DNA of 64,000 bases, from assembly GCA_002105175.1 (NCBI GenBank), contig MCGE01000011.1, forward strand, positions 496,001-560,000, written 5' to 3'. Shown piece after piece: positions 31,164 to 43,406 of the stretch. The notes under the pieces were generated by a model. The model was not told the origin of the DNA and did not search any database. It worked only from the letters and a program-made list of their open reading frames with translations. Every line of letters starts with the position of its first letter. Position 1 is the first letter of the stretch. Origin of the DNA: Absidia repens. Lineage: Eukaryota; Mucoromycota; Mucoromycetes; Mucorales; Cunninghamellaceae. The position numbers and the translations under genes are program-made.

Positions 31164-34100
31164 CTAAGCTAACCAGGGATGTTCCAATACTTGATGAACA
31201 GTCAACCTTTTACTGACGTCCCTGTCTAGCATTTTCTTGATCAAATCCACAGATTGTCCTGAAGGAAGAGAAGGTTAGATAAGTCATAACACAATACGAG
31301 AACCTGTGTATTTTGGATTCTTACCATCAGAAAAGATAAAAGGCACCCGAAGTTCCCTTGCCATGATTTCGTCAATATCATAAAAAGGATTTTCTCTGTA
31401 GACTAGAGTGTAAAGAAGTATTCCAAGAGCCCATACATCCTGTGGAGGTCCTTCATAAGTTTGACCACGTAAGATTTCAGGAGCCGCATAATCAAGAGTG
31501 CCGACAAAAGTTTCGTATCGTCTCCCGGATCGAATATAAGCTGCACTACCAAAATCGATCAGGCGAATTCCACCATTCTGGTCCAGTACCACGTTTTCAT
31601 CCTTGATGTCACGATGCACAATCTTGTGGGTATGCAAATGCCGGACCGCCATCGCAATTTGCTTGAAAATCGATTGGATTTCCGATTCATGCATTGTATC
31701 CTTGAGTTCAATATAGTCAAATAAATCCATGCCAGCACCATGTAGTTCCATCACAATATAATAATAATCGTCGTCTTCAAAGTAATCCACTAAAGGTTTT
31801 AGAAGAAAAAAAAAAGAGTGTGTGAGATGAATGTTGGTATTAATTCATTAGACATTGACTTACTCATATCACCACAGTTGTTGTGAGGAATTTTCCGAAG
31901 TGTATGTAGAATATGAATTTCAGCAGGCACCATTCCCAATTTTCGGTCTCTTGTCCAGCAGTCCACCAAGATGCGGGATTTGATTACATACTTGATCACC
32001 ACTTTTTTCTACATAAATAAATAAAATAAGGAGTGAGTATAAAAACAAAAAAAGTTTAGAACCACCAAAACAATAACAATAACACAGAATTCCATAAAAA
32101 GCACGTTTTGTTCTATTTTCATAATTTCACAGGGACCCCCTTTTTTCAATCGTACCTGAGATTCATCCTTTTTTAGGACAGCCAATTTTACCAAGCCATA
32201 AGCACCTTGACCGATTTCATCCAAAATTTCATAATCATTGATGGAGAGAGCATGTGTTTGGGCGGCATATTCAGGCATGGTAGCAGACGCCGTGGAAAAG
32301 GCCCGGGGTCGATTGCCATAAAACGTGGTAGGGGAGTAAGGTGTTGATGGCGAGGTCGGTGATGATGTGTAGTCTTGCTGCTGCTGCTGCTGTTGGTTAA
32401 AAGTCGAGAACGTTGGCCGCGAAAATGAAGTAATCACGCGCGGAAGGTCCGTATCACAAGATGGACGGGTGACCGACAGCGATCCGCCACCATTGTTGCT
32501 GCCAAATCCAGATGTATCATGTGCTGTTTTTGTGCTTTGTGAAGATGAATAACTGTATTTGGTATCGGTTGCTGAAGGTATGCGTATTGGGTCGGATTTC
32601 TCGTTCTGTTGTTGTTGCTGCTGCTGCTGAATTCCTTTGTTATGATCCTGAGCATATTTCGTATCAACATCGTTTTTGTTGCTTTTATTTTCGTTGTCGA
32701 TAGTGGAAGTGGAGGAGACAAGTGATGAATCGTAATCGTTGCTACCAATCCTGTTGTTGTCGTATTCCTCACCGTCTTCTTCATCTTCTTCGTCAATAAT
32801 GCGTTCGTCACGTTTTGCCATGGGTAATCCAAGACCGTTGTGTTGTTTGATTTCCAGAGCAGGTCCACCCATCTTGTGCCCCACACGAGAAAGAGTCGAG
32901 TCCCGGTCGAACGTGATCCATAGAGCGCAGATACCGTCGTCAGATTCTTCCGCTAATTTGAGTTGCAGTTGTATTTCAAATTCAGTCCCATCGCGGTGAA
33001 TAGCAACTAGAATTGGAAGAGGTTGTCCATTGGGTGTTTGGGTGAGTCGTTTTGTACCGTGTGTGTTGCAAGTTGGAGGAGTAGGGTTAGTTTTGGCAAA
33101 ATCTGCAATGAGTTTTCGGCAAATAATGTTGTTGATGATGATACCATGCTGTAATAAATCATCTCGTCGAAGACTTCGTAATATATCAGGAAACTGTGGC
33201 ATCAAGTCAGCTATAGATTTCTTGCCGGTCACCAGTTCTTCTTGTGAATAGCCAAACATGTACTTGACAAAGACATCGTTGCAACCCTCGATGATTCCAT
33301 CTTGCCGAATAGTCACCAAGCCAGCAATCATAGGTATAGACGTTATCCGAATGGTATAGCAGTTAGAGGAGTATAATGGTTGTTGTTGAGGAGACTGTTC
33401 ATCTTTGAGGGGTTCGTTAGTGGAGACATTCAACATCTTGGTGATGATAGGTAAATGGGCGCCTAGTCGAGTTCGGCATCCGAAGTATTTGTACTGATTA
33501 ATGTTGTTCCATGGATATCCGCTATTGTTGTTATTGTTGCTGTTATTGCTATTATCCATAGACAAAGACGGTATCAAAGTGTCAATAGATTTTCCCATCA
33601 AAGATTCAGGTACATAGTCTAATAATTCTTTTATCCCACGGTCGACGTAGCAGATCAATCCCTATATTGAAAAAAGAGGAAAGAAAAAAAGGAAGAAATA
33701 AAAGGTCGTAAATAAAATATTTAAAATAAGATGATTATGTTTTTTCGAGTGGCACAAGGCAACTTTTTTTTTTGGCAAGTTTCGTTACCTTTGCATCAAT
33801 GGACACATGAGTGACGGTTTCAAACACTTCTTCAAAAATCCAAATGTAAACGGAGGAGCCAGAATCATTTCTTTTTTCCTTGAGCCACAGAGATGCTGCA
33901 GATTTTGTTCCATCTTCTTTCACAATAGGCAACTAAATTGAAAACAAGAATATGTAGGTGAGTGGTCGTAAATAAACATGTAAATGATATATCAATTCGA
34001 AACTTACCACATTTCCACACACCAGTACCATGCCACCTGCCGAATCTTCTAGGTGAACTAATTCTTGACGTCGCTTTTTTATCATTGCCTGCAATCTTGA

Positions 34101-35393
34101 GCGAAAGGAGTCATCCACATAGTCCAAAACTGATCTTCCCACTAGAGACGAAGGACGACTGTAGCTACTACTGGTTCCATTTCCGCCACCTACCAGAACC
34201 AAAGAAGCGATATTGTTGGACAAGATAATCTTCCAATCGTCATACGTCGTCAAAATAGCCTGGTTTTGTGGTAAAAATCGTGTGGGATTGTGTAACGCGG
34301 GGTGAGGGATAAGAGCCAACGAAGGTTGCTGATGGTCCAAGTCGTCGCTTTGATCATGATTATCACCGCCGAATTGGTTGGTTGATTTGGAAACGGAAGT
34401 ATTGCCTGCCGGAGTGGTTGCGCCAGTTGAAGATGTCGTTGATGATTCGGTAGTTGATGTGGATGCTGATGAAGATGAAGACAGAGTACGAGTTGAAGGT
34501 GATGCATGTTGAGAACCAATACCATTGTCTTCGCCAATACCAGGTAAGGAATTACGCCGTGATTTTCTTTGTTTCAGTGAGTGTGCCGATGTCGATGAGC
34601 TGTTACCGCTACTTGATAAACAGTTGGTGTCGTAGAATTCGGTAGGCTGAGTGTATCCCATGCTTCTTGTTTTGTTTCGTCTTTTGTCCATAGATGCCAA
34701 TAGTGTGGTAGAAGAATAATGGCCAGGAAGTGTCTCCGGAGCTTTCCACCCGCCTTGAGCTGAATGCTTCATAAAATCAATCGATCGAGTCATCACACGT
34801 TTCCGTAAAGCGACCAAATCAGTTGAAGTTGTTGAAGAAAATCGGAAACTGTGCAGAGAATCTTGAGGAAATTTTGTAACATCCGTTGGTGGAGTTGATA
34901 GTGTAGACGTTGACACAGATGATAAAGTCCGTCGTATTGCTAAGTCACTTTGTTCCGAGCAAGTGCGTGATAGCGATCCGTCTTTAGTATAAATCGTGTT
35001 GTTGGTTAGTCGTGAGCTTGTCGTCGATTGTTCTGAAGTATGTTCCCGTAAACGAATCAACCCATCGGGTACCAGAGTGAGATTTTCCATTTCATCCTTC
35101 ATTGAGCTATGTGCCGTAAGAAAAGAAGTGAAAAAAAGGAAGGGTTAATAAGTAAAATATGCGGGGAAAGTCTGAATAGCTTGTTTTTTGTAATAAATTA
35201 AGTAAATAAATAAAAAATAGAAGAGTAAACATACCGGTCATCAAAGCAGTTCAAATTGATATTCGAGCTTGTTTCCAAGTTTTTGGCACCTATTCGTAAT
35301 GAAAAGCAGCAAAAAGCATTAGCGAAACAAAGATAAAACAGGACATCTCAAGCACATTTAAGAGATTGACTTACCAGAGAGGTTATCCTTCAT
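31164..35393 (-). CDS. PSK1: PAS domain serine/threonine kinase
   Basis: Eight exons on the minus strand: 35393-35375, 35289-35235, 35106-34008, 33932-33789, 33661-32156, 32008-31864, 31789-31325, 31258-31164; 1175 residues. PAS-like regions lie at about 312-430, 433-480 (GLICYVDRGIKELLDYVPES) and 547-600 (GLVTIRQDGIIEGCNDVFVK). The kinase domain is at about 913-1173: IGQGAYGLVKLA (Gly loop), VVIKYV (ATP Lys), IVHRDIKDENVVLD (catalytic loop), LIDFGSA, GTLDYAAPEIL and DVWALGILLYTLVY. This is the layout of PASK and yeast Psk1/Psk2, which sense nutrient state and control glycogen and glucan synthesis and translation. Ser-, Gln- and Asn-rich linkers fill the gaps. The first coding exon is only 19 nt; an internal ATG at 35102 would give a start 25 residues later. 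Confidence 0.93.
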
Positions 35394-36399
35394 AAAAAAA
35401 AATATCAAAAGGTGGGCTTGATTGATTGATTGGCTGATTGATCGTTGTTCAAATCTTGTACAATTATCCACCCTTGAGTTGCTTGCTGGAATGTTGTTGG
35501 TAAGTTTGTTGGGGATGTATTCTTTTGCTTCTTTGATTTGTTAGACAAAACACAGACGCACTCGAAAAACACACACAGGTACAAAGTGAGAAGTGATCTG
35601 TGATAAAAAGTAGAGTAAGACGAAGTTGGTACATAGTTTTTCACTGCAACAATGTCCATTATTTACTTACATCAAGGAGAGAGTAAGGGAGTTTGAACAA
35701 AAAAAAAGAAAGGAAAAAAGAAAAAGAAAAAGAAATGGGAAAAAAGGTACAACAAGAAAATTTTATCTATTTCATCGGCGTTTAAAATTATTTTTCTTTA
35801 GTTCTATCGATTTCGATGACAAGTGATCATATTCATGCAATAGGTTGAGCTACGTCAGTATCATCAGTGTCTTCTCGACATTTTTCCTTGCTACTTTTGC
35901 TGGAATTCCACTTCCTACTCTAATATTTTTCAGTCTCCAAAAAGCTTCTAGACGGTCACGAGTATCCGCTAGTTTTCTGGGGTTACTTTGAACGTATCAT
36001 AATGTTGTTAATATATCAAGCTGTTAAAAAGGGGGAAAGTTCACTATACATATTCAAGGAGCCTACATCATATGATTGAGATATACAATACAGTACAACT
36101 TCTTGATACAAGACTGGTTCGTATATAGCTAAGTTAGAAAAAGCAATAGAGTATGTGGGTAAGATTTGGCCGTGAATATATGCGATGAGGTTGAGAATCT
36201 TTTGCAAAAATATTTTGTGGTTCTTCTATAGCTACTTATAATATTATTGTCATTTGTCGTAAAAGAATAGTAAATAATATGATTTGAAAAGGGGCAGCCT
36301 GTCAGTGCGGAGATTTAATTTATCTGAAGTATAAATTTGGAAGGAGGTCAACTTTTTTTAACTATCTTTACTTTTTTTTTTATCACTTTTATTCCCATT
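35394..36399. other. intergenic between divergent PAS kinase and the next gene, 1.0 kb
   Basis: Purine-rich tract at about 35700-35750, a CGG-type element CGGCGTTTAAAATT at 35776-35789, and AT-rich sequence with no gene-quality frame. The final 60 bp is a T-rich leader. Confidence 0.45.
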
Positions 36400-37155
36400 A
36401 TGGCGGTTAAAACTGAACACAATAGTTATAAAAAATCATCATCATGGATTTCACGATTGTCTATTTGCGCACGGGGCATCTTGACTGGCACTGAACAGAA
36501 GCACGATCAAATCTCTATTCTTCCGACTCCTGAAATGCCTTTTTCCCCAGAGTCATCAGATATCACTTCTATTGGATCAAATTATTGCGGTTCCAATGTC
36601 ACTTTTATTACTCCGTCTCCTTCATCGTCTTCTTCTTCACTGGCTACTCATTTATCAACGGAAAAAGATAACCAAAGTCCTCAGAAACAACAAGAGCACC
36701 AACATCAATCCAATGTGCAACATGAATATTGGCAACCTCCTTTGAATTGTAGTAATTATATTACCACTCGGCTTTTACCAACTCAACGAAGGTCACCTGG
36801 GCGGAAGCGTCACCCATCAATCGACGACAGAAAATCGTCGAAAGGCAATAGCTGCGATGAGGACATATGCACTATGGCTCTGAATTCTTTAGTAGAGGAT
36901 ACACTCACCTATTTTGTCGACACAACTGCATCATCAACTGAATCTCATGGCAATGGTCCTCACCTTGAGACTCAATTAGTGGAAAAATTGAAATCACGAT
37001 TGGTATCACCCACTCCTGTCCATCCATCTTTATTGAAATTGGCAAATGATCTATTGGAGTTTATGAATGAAGCCCCACCCTTGACCGTTGAACTGCGACA
37101 ACTGAAGCCAAAGCTAGAAGTATGCTTATTGATTCATAGCAAGGCTGTGGACTAG
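36400..37155 (+). CDS. unknown Ser-rich protein
   Basis: Start chosen at ATG 36400 (MAVKTEH); upstream in-frame sequence is T-rich and probably untranslated, although it would encode a hydrophobic segment if used from an ATG at 36337. 251 residues, single exon. The first two thirds are Ser/Pro/Gln-rich and probably disordered, with a basic patch (RRSPGRKRHPSIDDRK) that could be a nuclear signal or a phosphosite. The C-terminal 90 residues are helical-looking: DICTMALNSLVEDTLTYFVD, then VEKLKSRLVS, then a conserved-looking LLKLANDLLEFMNE and LRQLKPKLEV. No family recognized. Confidence 0.6.
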   Translation: MAVKTEHNSYKKSSSWISRLSICARGILTGTEQKHDQISILPTPEMPFSPESSDITSIGSNYCGSNVTFITPSPSSSSSSLATHLSTEKDNQSPQKQQEHQHQSNVQHEYWQPPLNCSNYITTRLLPTQRRSPGRKRHPSIDDRKSSKGNSCDEDICTMALNSLVEDTLTYFVDTTASSTESHGNGPHLETQLVEKLKSRLVSPTPVHPSLLKLANDLLEFMNEAPPLTVELRQLKPKLEVCLLIHSKAVD

Positions 37156-37722
37156 TTGGTTATTAGTAGTATATTGAATATCTCTAGTCTAGTCTTCATA
37201 GTTTATAGTTTATGTATTATTAGTATTAACAGTGTAGTTATTTTTATGTATGTATATATATATCTAGTCTTCATAATAGTACCCTGATCTTGTATCTAAA
37301 TAAAATTTAAGGGTCCCTCCCTTCCTTCTCCATGTTTTTTTTATTTTAATACGTCTGTTACTGCAATGCAATTCCCCCTAAAAATGTATTCATTTGGTTG
37401 TAATCCATGCACCCATACTTCCCATGCACATCCTAGTTTTTGAAGTCAATGACAATATTTTTATGATAAAAAGATGATTTTTTATTTCAAGTTCCATCAA
37501 ACAATAGATAATATAACAAGACGCCTAGTTGACAACAGCAATCATCAACCAGCGAATTAATAAAATGTATAAAAAGAAAAACAGCAACAAACCAACTAAA
37601 CTAATAATAAAAGATAACAATGATAACAATGAATAAATCAAAAAGTATGTGATCTAAAACTAATTCCACCCCTATTCCCACAGTTGGACCAAATTTTCTT
37701 GAGTGTCCCCATTCATTTCTCC
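37156..37722. other. intergenic between convergent genes, 567 bp
   Basis: AT-rich 3' regions with ATAAAAT/AATAAAAT words for both flanking genes. No gene seen. Confidence 0.45.
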
Positions 37723-39023
37723 CTAATTCGTAGATGTATGTGCTTTTTCGAATGTGTTCATGTATGCAATAAGTTGATCCACGTCTTGTTCGGGCATAGA
37801 ATTATAAATGGACGCACGAATACCACCAACCGAGCGATGACCTTTGAGTTGCACCATGTTCAGCTCGGCAACACCAGCCAAGAATTCAGCTTCCAGGGCT
37901 TCGGAGGACAAACGGAAGACCACATTCATACGACTACGGCAATTGACATCCACGGGACTGCGATACAAGGCGCTTTGATCGATCACATCATACAATTTCT
38001 TTGCCTTGGCCATGTTGCGCTTTTCCATGCTGGCCAGTCCGCCTTGATCTTCCAACCATTCCAATACCAAACCCACCATGTAGATGGAAAACGTAGGTGG
38101 GGTGTTGTACATCGAGTCATTATCGGCCATTGTCTTGAAGTCCAACATCAGAGGACGAACAGGACCAATATTCAAATCCGCCAAAAGGTCTTTTCGAATG
38201 ATCACAATTGACACACCTGCAGGACCGAGGTTCTTTTGAGCACCACCATAAATAACGCCAAACTTGCGGACATCCAATGGACGAGATAAAAAGTTGGATG
38301 ACACATCTGCCACCAATGGTACACCAGGATCGACCTTCGGTATTTGCTGGAATTCAACTCCATGGACCGTTTCATTGTCACAGTAATAAACATACGCCGT
38401 CTTCTTAGGATCAGACAATTGCCAGCTATCTTCTGGGGCCAAACTGCCATACTTTCCATAGACTTTCTTGCTGTCCGTGACCCGATTCACCTTGATCGTG
38501 CTGCGTTCATTGGCGGCCAGTCGTTCGGCTTCCTGTGCTGCTTTGTTTGACCAAGCCCCACTCACAACGTAGTCCACAATCACTTCTTGTTCGTTGCCTT
38601 CTTTCGCCTGCTTTGCTGCCACAAGGTTGTAAAACACAGCTGCAAACTGGGTCGTGGCTCCACCTTGCATAAACAGAATTTCATAGTTGTCGGGGATGTC
38701 CATTAATGACTTCAATTTAGATTTGGTGCCATCCAAGATCTTGCCAAACGTCTTTGATCGATGGGAGAGTTCCATGACTGACATGCCACTGTTGTCATAG
38801 TTGAGCATTTCACTTTGGGCGCGTTCCAAAACCGAGGTTGGGCTATGAAGAGTACAAAGAGAGAAAACACAAATGTCAGAACAGTTCTTTCGAAAGTCAA
38901 TTTTCATTTCATAAAATGATTATATATATAATATATACGAGCTACATTATAATCCATGGCAATCAATACTTACATTTTGGCAGGTCCAGCGCCAAAGTTT
39001 AGAACATAAGGTGTGGTGGACAT
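37723..39023 (-). CDS. SER1: phosphoserine aminotransferase
   Basis: Two exons, 39023-38974 and 38842-37723 on the minus strand; 389 residues, the family length. Starts MSTTPYVLNFGAGPAKIPTS, followed by YEILFMQGGATTQFAAVFYN, ADVSSNFLSRPLDV and FGVIYGGAQKNLGPAG, where the Lys of AQKN (about residue 215) binds pyridoxal phosphate. The C-terminus has KGHRSVGGIRASIYNSMP, with the substrate phosphate-binding His-Arg and Gly-Gly-Ile-Arg. The enzyme transfers the amino group from glutamate to 3-phosphohydroxypyruvate in serine synthesis from glycolysis. It lies next to pyruvate kinase on the same strand, with 328 bp between them; whether this has regulatory meaning is unclear. Confidence 0.97.
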
Positions 39024-39351
39024 GATTAGTTTATTCAATACGAAGTAAAGAGAGTGAAGTGGTAAAAAAAAAAAAAAAAAGTCAGAATCAAAATGCGCTA
39101 TCAAAAAAAATCACGATGACTCTTAATTCACAACTCCGACTTGACCATCACGATTGATCACTGATATGATATCTAAAGTGTCCTAATGAAGTAGTTGATC
39201 ATTTTTATTGATGTGAATAGAATATAAAAATACTAAACTAGATTGAACGGGGGTCGAGTGGGTAGGGGTAGAGAATAGAATACTACTGTAGGATCATGGT
39301 GCAAGAGTAAAAAGAGCATTGATAAATCATTTGTGTTTTGAGGCTCGCTAA
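39024..39351. other. intergenic, 328 bp
   Basis: Upstream region of phosphoserine aminotransferase (A-run at about 39065-39079) and 3' region of pyruvate kinase. No gene seen. Confidence 0.45.
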
Positions 39352-41636
39352 TCAAGGGGACATAATGACACGAAGGGTGTTTGTATGTCCAAGACCACCT
39401 TTCCATCCCTGGACGGCAATGACAGGCTTCTTGTGACCCAAAAGTCTAAAAGAAAATAAAAAATAAAGTGATACATGAATGTTTAAACGAGTGAGTTTGA
39501 AAATGGAAGTTGTCTTACCCATATTTGATTGCTTGTTCCATTCCTATCATACAAAAGACGAAAAAAAAAAAAAGTTCCGATGAAGTTAGTCCACATCAAT
39601 TGATAATTCCTTTCTCTCACGAACCCAAACTTACCCCACATAATTCTATTATCGACATCCTCTTGCCAAGGAGCGCTGTCTGCTGGACTAAAGAATTGAG
39701 GACTTGTGGCTGTATCTGATGCGGCTTGACCGGATACAGGGACAGCAGGTTTTTCGTAGATATAAGGGAAGCATCCACGGTAGAGATGGACTTGACGAGC
39801 AGCCATGGGGTTTCGGGTGACGACAATGATAGGGGCATAAGGACGGTATTTTGAAATCAAACGAGCAGTATTACCAGAAGTTGTAAGGACCACAATAGCA
39901 CCAGCATCCTGTTCATGAGCAGCGCTGACAGCTGCACAAGCAATGGTTTCCGTTGTCGCAGTTGGTAAAGCCGTCAGAGATCGTAATTCGTTGAAAATCG
40001 CCGGATAGCAAATTACAGACTCAGCCAGCTTGCACACATCATGCATAGTCCGCACACTCTCTACTGGATAGTTTCCTTTTGCTGTTTCTCCAGATAACAT
40101 CACGCAGTCAGCACCATCAAGAATAGCATTTGCAACGTCAGACACTTCAGCACGGGTCGGTCTTGGATTTGTCTATATATGTATAAAAGTGTATATCCGT
40201 CAATATTTGTCAACATAGAAATGGTGGTATGATTTCATTTACCGTCATTGATTCCAGCATTTGCGTAGCACTAGAATGATAATGTATAATGTTAATAAAA
40301 TATTTTTGTTTTTGTGATCCAACTTACCATATCACGGGTTTCCCGGCCAAATTACATTGGGCGATCATTTTCTTTTGGACTACAAATACGCGTTCCAATG
40401 GAATTTCAATTCCCATATCCTATAACAAAACCGCAAGGCGCATACAGGAAAAAAAAAAAGAGAGAAATTAGGCAATGCATATCATTCAAAATTCATAACT
40501 TACCCCACGTGCAACCATGACTCCATCTGTTTGTTCCAAGATTTCTTCAAAGTTCTTGACACCCTGATGATTTTCAATTTTGGAGATAATCTTGATTTGA
40601 CTGCCTTCTTTACCCAAAACCTGACGAATATCTTTAACATCTTGACCTTGGCGAATAAAGGAAGCGAAGATCATATCCACCTTGTTCTTGACCCCAAATA
40701 GTAAGTCAGCCTTGTCCTTTTCAGAGAGTGCTGGCAAATCGACGTCAGTTCCAGGCAAGTTGACCCCTTTATGTGAGCTGAGAACTCCATTGTTGAGAGC
40801 ACGCACGGCAATTTCCTTGTCCCCTTTGATATCAGTCACTTCAAAAGAGAGAACACCATCATCCACATATATTCGCTTGCCAACTTGTATCACCTTGGGA
40901 AGATTCTTGTAATCGATATACATGACGTTTCCATCACATATGTCCTTGTGGCTGTCATCAACACTAAATATCATCTCGTGTCCGGCCTTGATTGGAACCT
41001 AGAAACAGAATGGGGAGTGATTCAACATGTGATACATCAAGAGTGAATAGACTAATTTTTTCACTTACATCCAAACTGTCCTTCATGTTTCCTGTGCGTA
41101 TTTCTGGACCTTTGTTATCAAGAGCTATTGCAACAGGCCTACCAGGGTACACTATCATAGTAATAAAAAAAAAAAAAAAAAAGAAGAATTAGGACGTGAA
41201 CTATAAAATGATATCACCAAGCGTTATGTTTTTTGTTTGTGGTGTCATACTTTTCACGCTTTGTCTTGTATTGTCGATAACTTGTTGATGATACTAAAAT
41301 TAAATTAGGTCAGTGGGTCGTTTTGACTGTCTATTCTTTGGGCCCGCTTACCTCATATGAGCCATGAGAGAAGTTCATACGAACAACGTTGAGACCTGCA
41401 TTACGAAGTTGTGTGATAACTTCGACGCTGTTGGATTTTGGTCCTATCAAGTCAAAAACATCAGCGGATGAGATACTTATAGAAATTTAAAAATGAAATA
41501 GTTCGCGTACTGCTTACTACTTACCTATGGTTCCGATAATGGTAGATTTTCTACCTTTGGTAGGTTCAATGTCAACGTCCATACACGACACCCATTGTAG
41601 ACTTGAAGAGATGATATTGGATGCTGATATATTCAT
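39352..41636 (-). CDS. PYK1: pyruvate kinase
   Basis: Ten exons on the minus strand: 41636-41525, 41443-41352, 41293-41251, 41151-41069, 40998-40504, 40419-40328, 40270-40243, 40172-39635, 39543-39519, 39445-39352; 533 residues. Motifs in order: [27 protein letters not shown] (substrate and ion site), [24 protein letters not shown] (catalytic Lys), [48 protein letters not shown] and [11 protein letters not shown]. It converts PEP and ADP to pyruvate and ATP, the last step of glycolysis. The start ATG at 41636 gives [15 protein letters not shown], matching the N-terminus of fungal enzymes. Ten exons, three of them under 50 nt, make it unusually fragmented for a highly expressed gene. It shares a 279-bp divergent promoter region with the Gir2 gene. 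Confidence 0.96.
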
Positions 41637-41915
41637 AACAATAATACTTATATAAATTTGTGGAGATAAAAAAAGGTGGAGATAAAAAGAAAGAAAAACA
41701 AACAAACGGTTTTATGATTATTTATTTTTTTAAAAAAGGGGGTGGGGTCATAGTCAATGCGAAAACGGCAGGAGCCATAAAAAATATTTACAATATATTC
41801 AATCACCGATCTTCTCATTTTTGTTTTTTTTTGTTTTTTTTTTCCCTTTCTTCGTCTTACACCACCACAGCTATTTTTTTCTCTATATTTACTTAATCAA
41901 AATATATCACACATC

Positions 41916-42986
41916 ATGACAGGTACGGTAGAAGAAGAACTCTTTGATATGATCAATAAAATTAAGCTTTCTCTTATATTATAGATTACGCTGAAGAACG
42001 TCAAATGGAACTGGAGGCCTTAGAATCGATCTATCCCGACGAATACGAAGGTACATAGTATATATTCATAATCAATGTGGATATGACGACTAATGACCTT
42101 TTTTCTTCTTCTTTGTAGCTCTCGGCGATGGTGAATTCCGTATTACTATCTATCCTGATGAAGAAGATGAAGAAGTCCAGTGTAAGTTAACTGTCGTGTG
42201 ATTGAATGGACTAGTGGATAACAAAACAAACTCACCGTCTTCTTGAATAATGATTTATAGGTGGATTATCCCTTCACATTACATATACTGCTAACTACCC
42301 TGATGAATTACCAGAATATGAAATCAACGTTATCGATGGCAGCTTGCCTGACTCTTTAAAAGCCAAAATGATGGATGATTTGAAAACTGCGGTATGTACA
42401 ACTTGTCATAATGAGGCCAGTATGAAAGATATACGTTACTAATTGTTTGCAATGATTTGTTTTATACTGTAGGGCGAAGAATCTCTAGGCATGGCGATGA
42501 TTTTCACAATGGCTTCCTTACTGAAAGAAGAGTTGAATGAATTGGTGCTTAGTACGAAACGTGTCCGGGAAGAAGCTGAAGAAGAAAAACGACGCAAATT
42601 AGAAGAGGTCGAAATGGAAAAATTTAACGGTACCAAAGTAACCATCGAACGCTTTTTGGTGTGGAAAAAGGGATTTGATAAGGAAATGGAAGCTTTGGAA
42701 GATCAAGCTAAATTAGCAAGGGCAAAAGAACTGAAAAATAAGCTGACAGGTAAAAAGAAGCAAAGGAGAATTGCTCAACGGATGTTGATTTTTCTAATCA
42801 ATTCTTCTCTTTTTTCTAGGTCGTCAACAATTTGAACAAGACAAGACTTTAGCTTTGTCTGATGCCAAATACATGGAAGAAGGCGATGTCTCGGTTGATG
42901 CAACACAATTTGAACGGGAACCACGCAAAGTTGAAGAAGATGATGACAAGAACGCCGTCTGGAAATCATTTGGAAACGATGATTGA
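41916..42986 (+). CDS. GIR2: RWD-domain protein of the RWDD1/Gir2 family
   Basis: Six exons: 41916-41922, 41985-42050, 42119-42181, 42261-42391, 42473-42749, 42820-42986; 236 residues. The first coding exon is 7 nt (ATG ACA G). The N-terminal RWD domain reads ERQMELEALESIYPDEYEAL, then LHITYTANYPDELPEYEI. A long charged coiled coil follows (about residues 120-175) with FNGTKVTIERFLVWKKGFD, the segment typical of RWDD1/Gir2. In yeast Gir2 binds the GTPase Rbg2 and the Gcn1 regulator, linking ribosome stalling to the general amino acid control pathway. The acidic C-terminal tail ends KNAVWKSFGNDD. Confidence 0.92.
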
Positions 42987-43406
42987 TGATTTTACGCCTT
43001 TGTATTGTATAGTTTAGTGTATTGTATAGTTTAGTTTAGTTTTAGTATCGATTAGTTTAGTTGAAACATTTATATATCAGTAAAAATCTATATATTATAC
43101 ACTTATTAATGTACTCCTTTGAATTTTTATGAATTCTGTCTTCTGGTGATTGGGTGATTGCATGTGACTTGACCTCAATTCCCAAAAATAAAATGTATGC
43201 TCGTTCCTGTAGCCAGCGGGCCCAATTTCTTCCTTTTAATTTTTTTTTTTTTTAATTTTTTTTTTTATTGTTCTTCCCACTCCCAATCTGTTCTAAAACA
43301 TCCACTATTACCTCCATTTGAACATCGCTTTATTTTGCTTTCTACCATTTACTTTTACAACCTCAAAATATATTTGTGATACGTATCATCAACATCAATC
43401 GTTTTT
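42987..43406. other. intergenic, 420 bp
   Basis: 3' region of the Gir2 gene with repeated TAGTTTAGT-like words at about 43005-43060, followed by T-rich sequence and the MON2 leader. No gene seen. Confidence 0.45.

Noticed and set aside
36337..36399. Upstream extension of the gene at 36400 as a signal peptide
   Set aside because: The 21 residues come from T-rich leader-like DNA; the residues after ATG 36400 look like an ordinary N-terminus. Not excluded, but not preferred.
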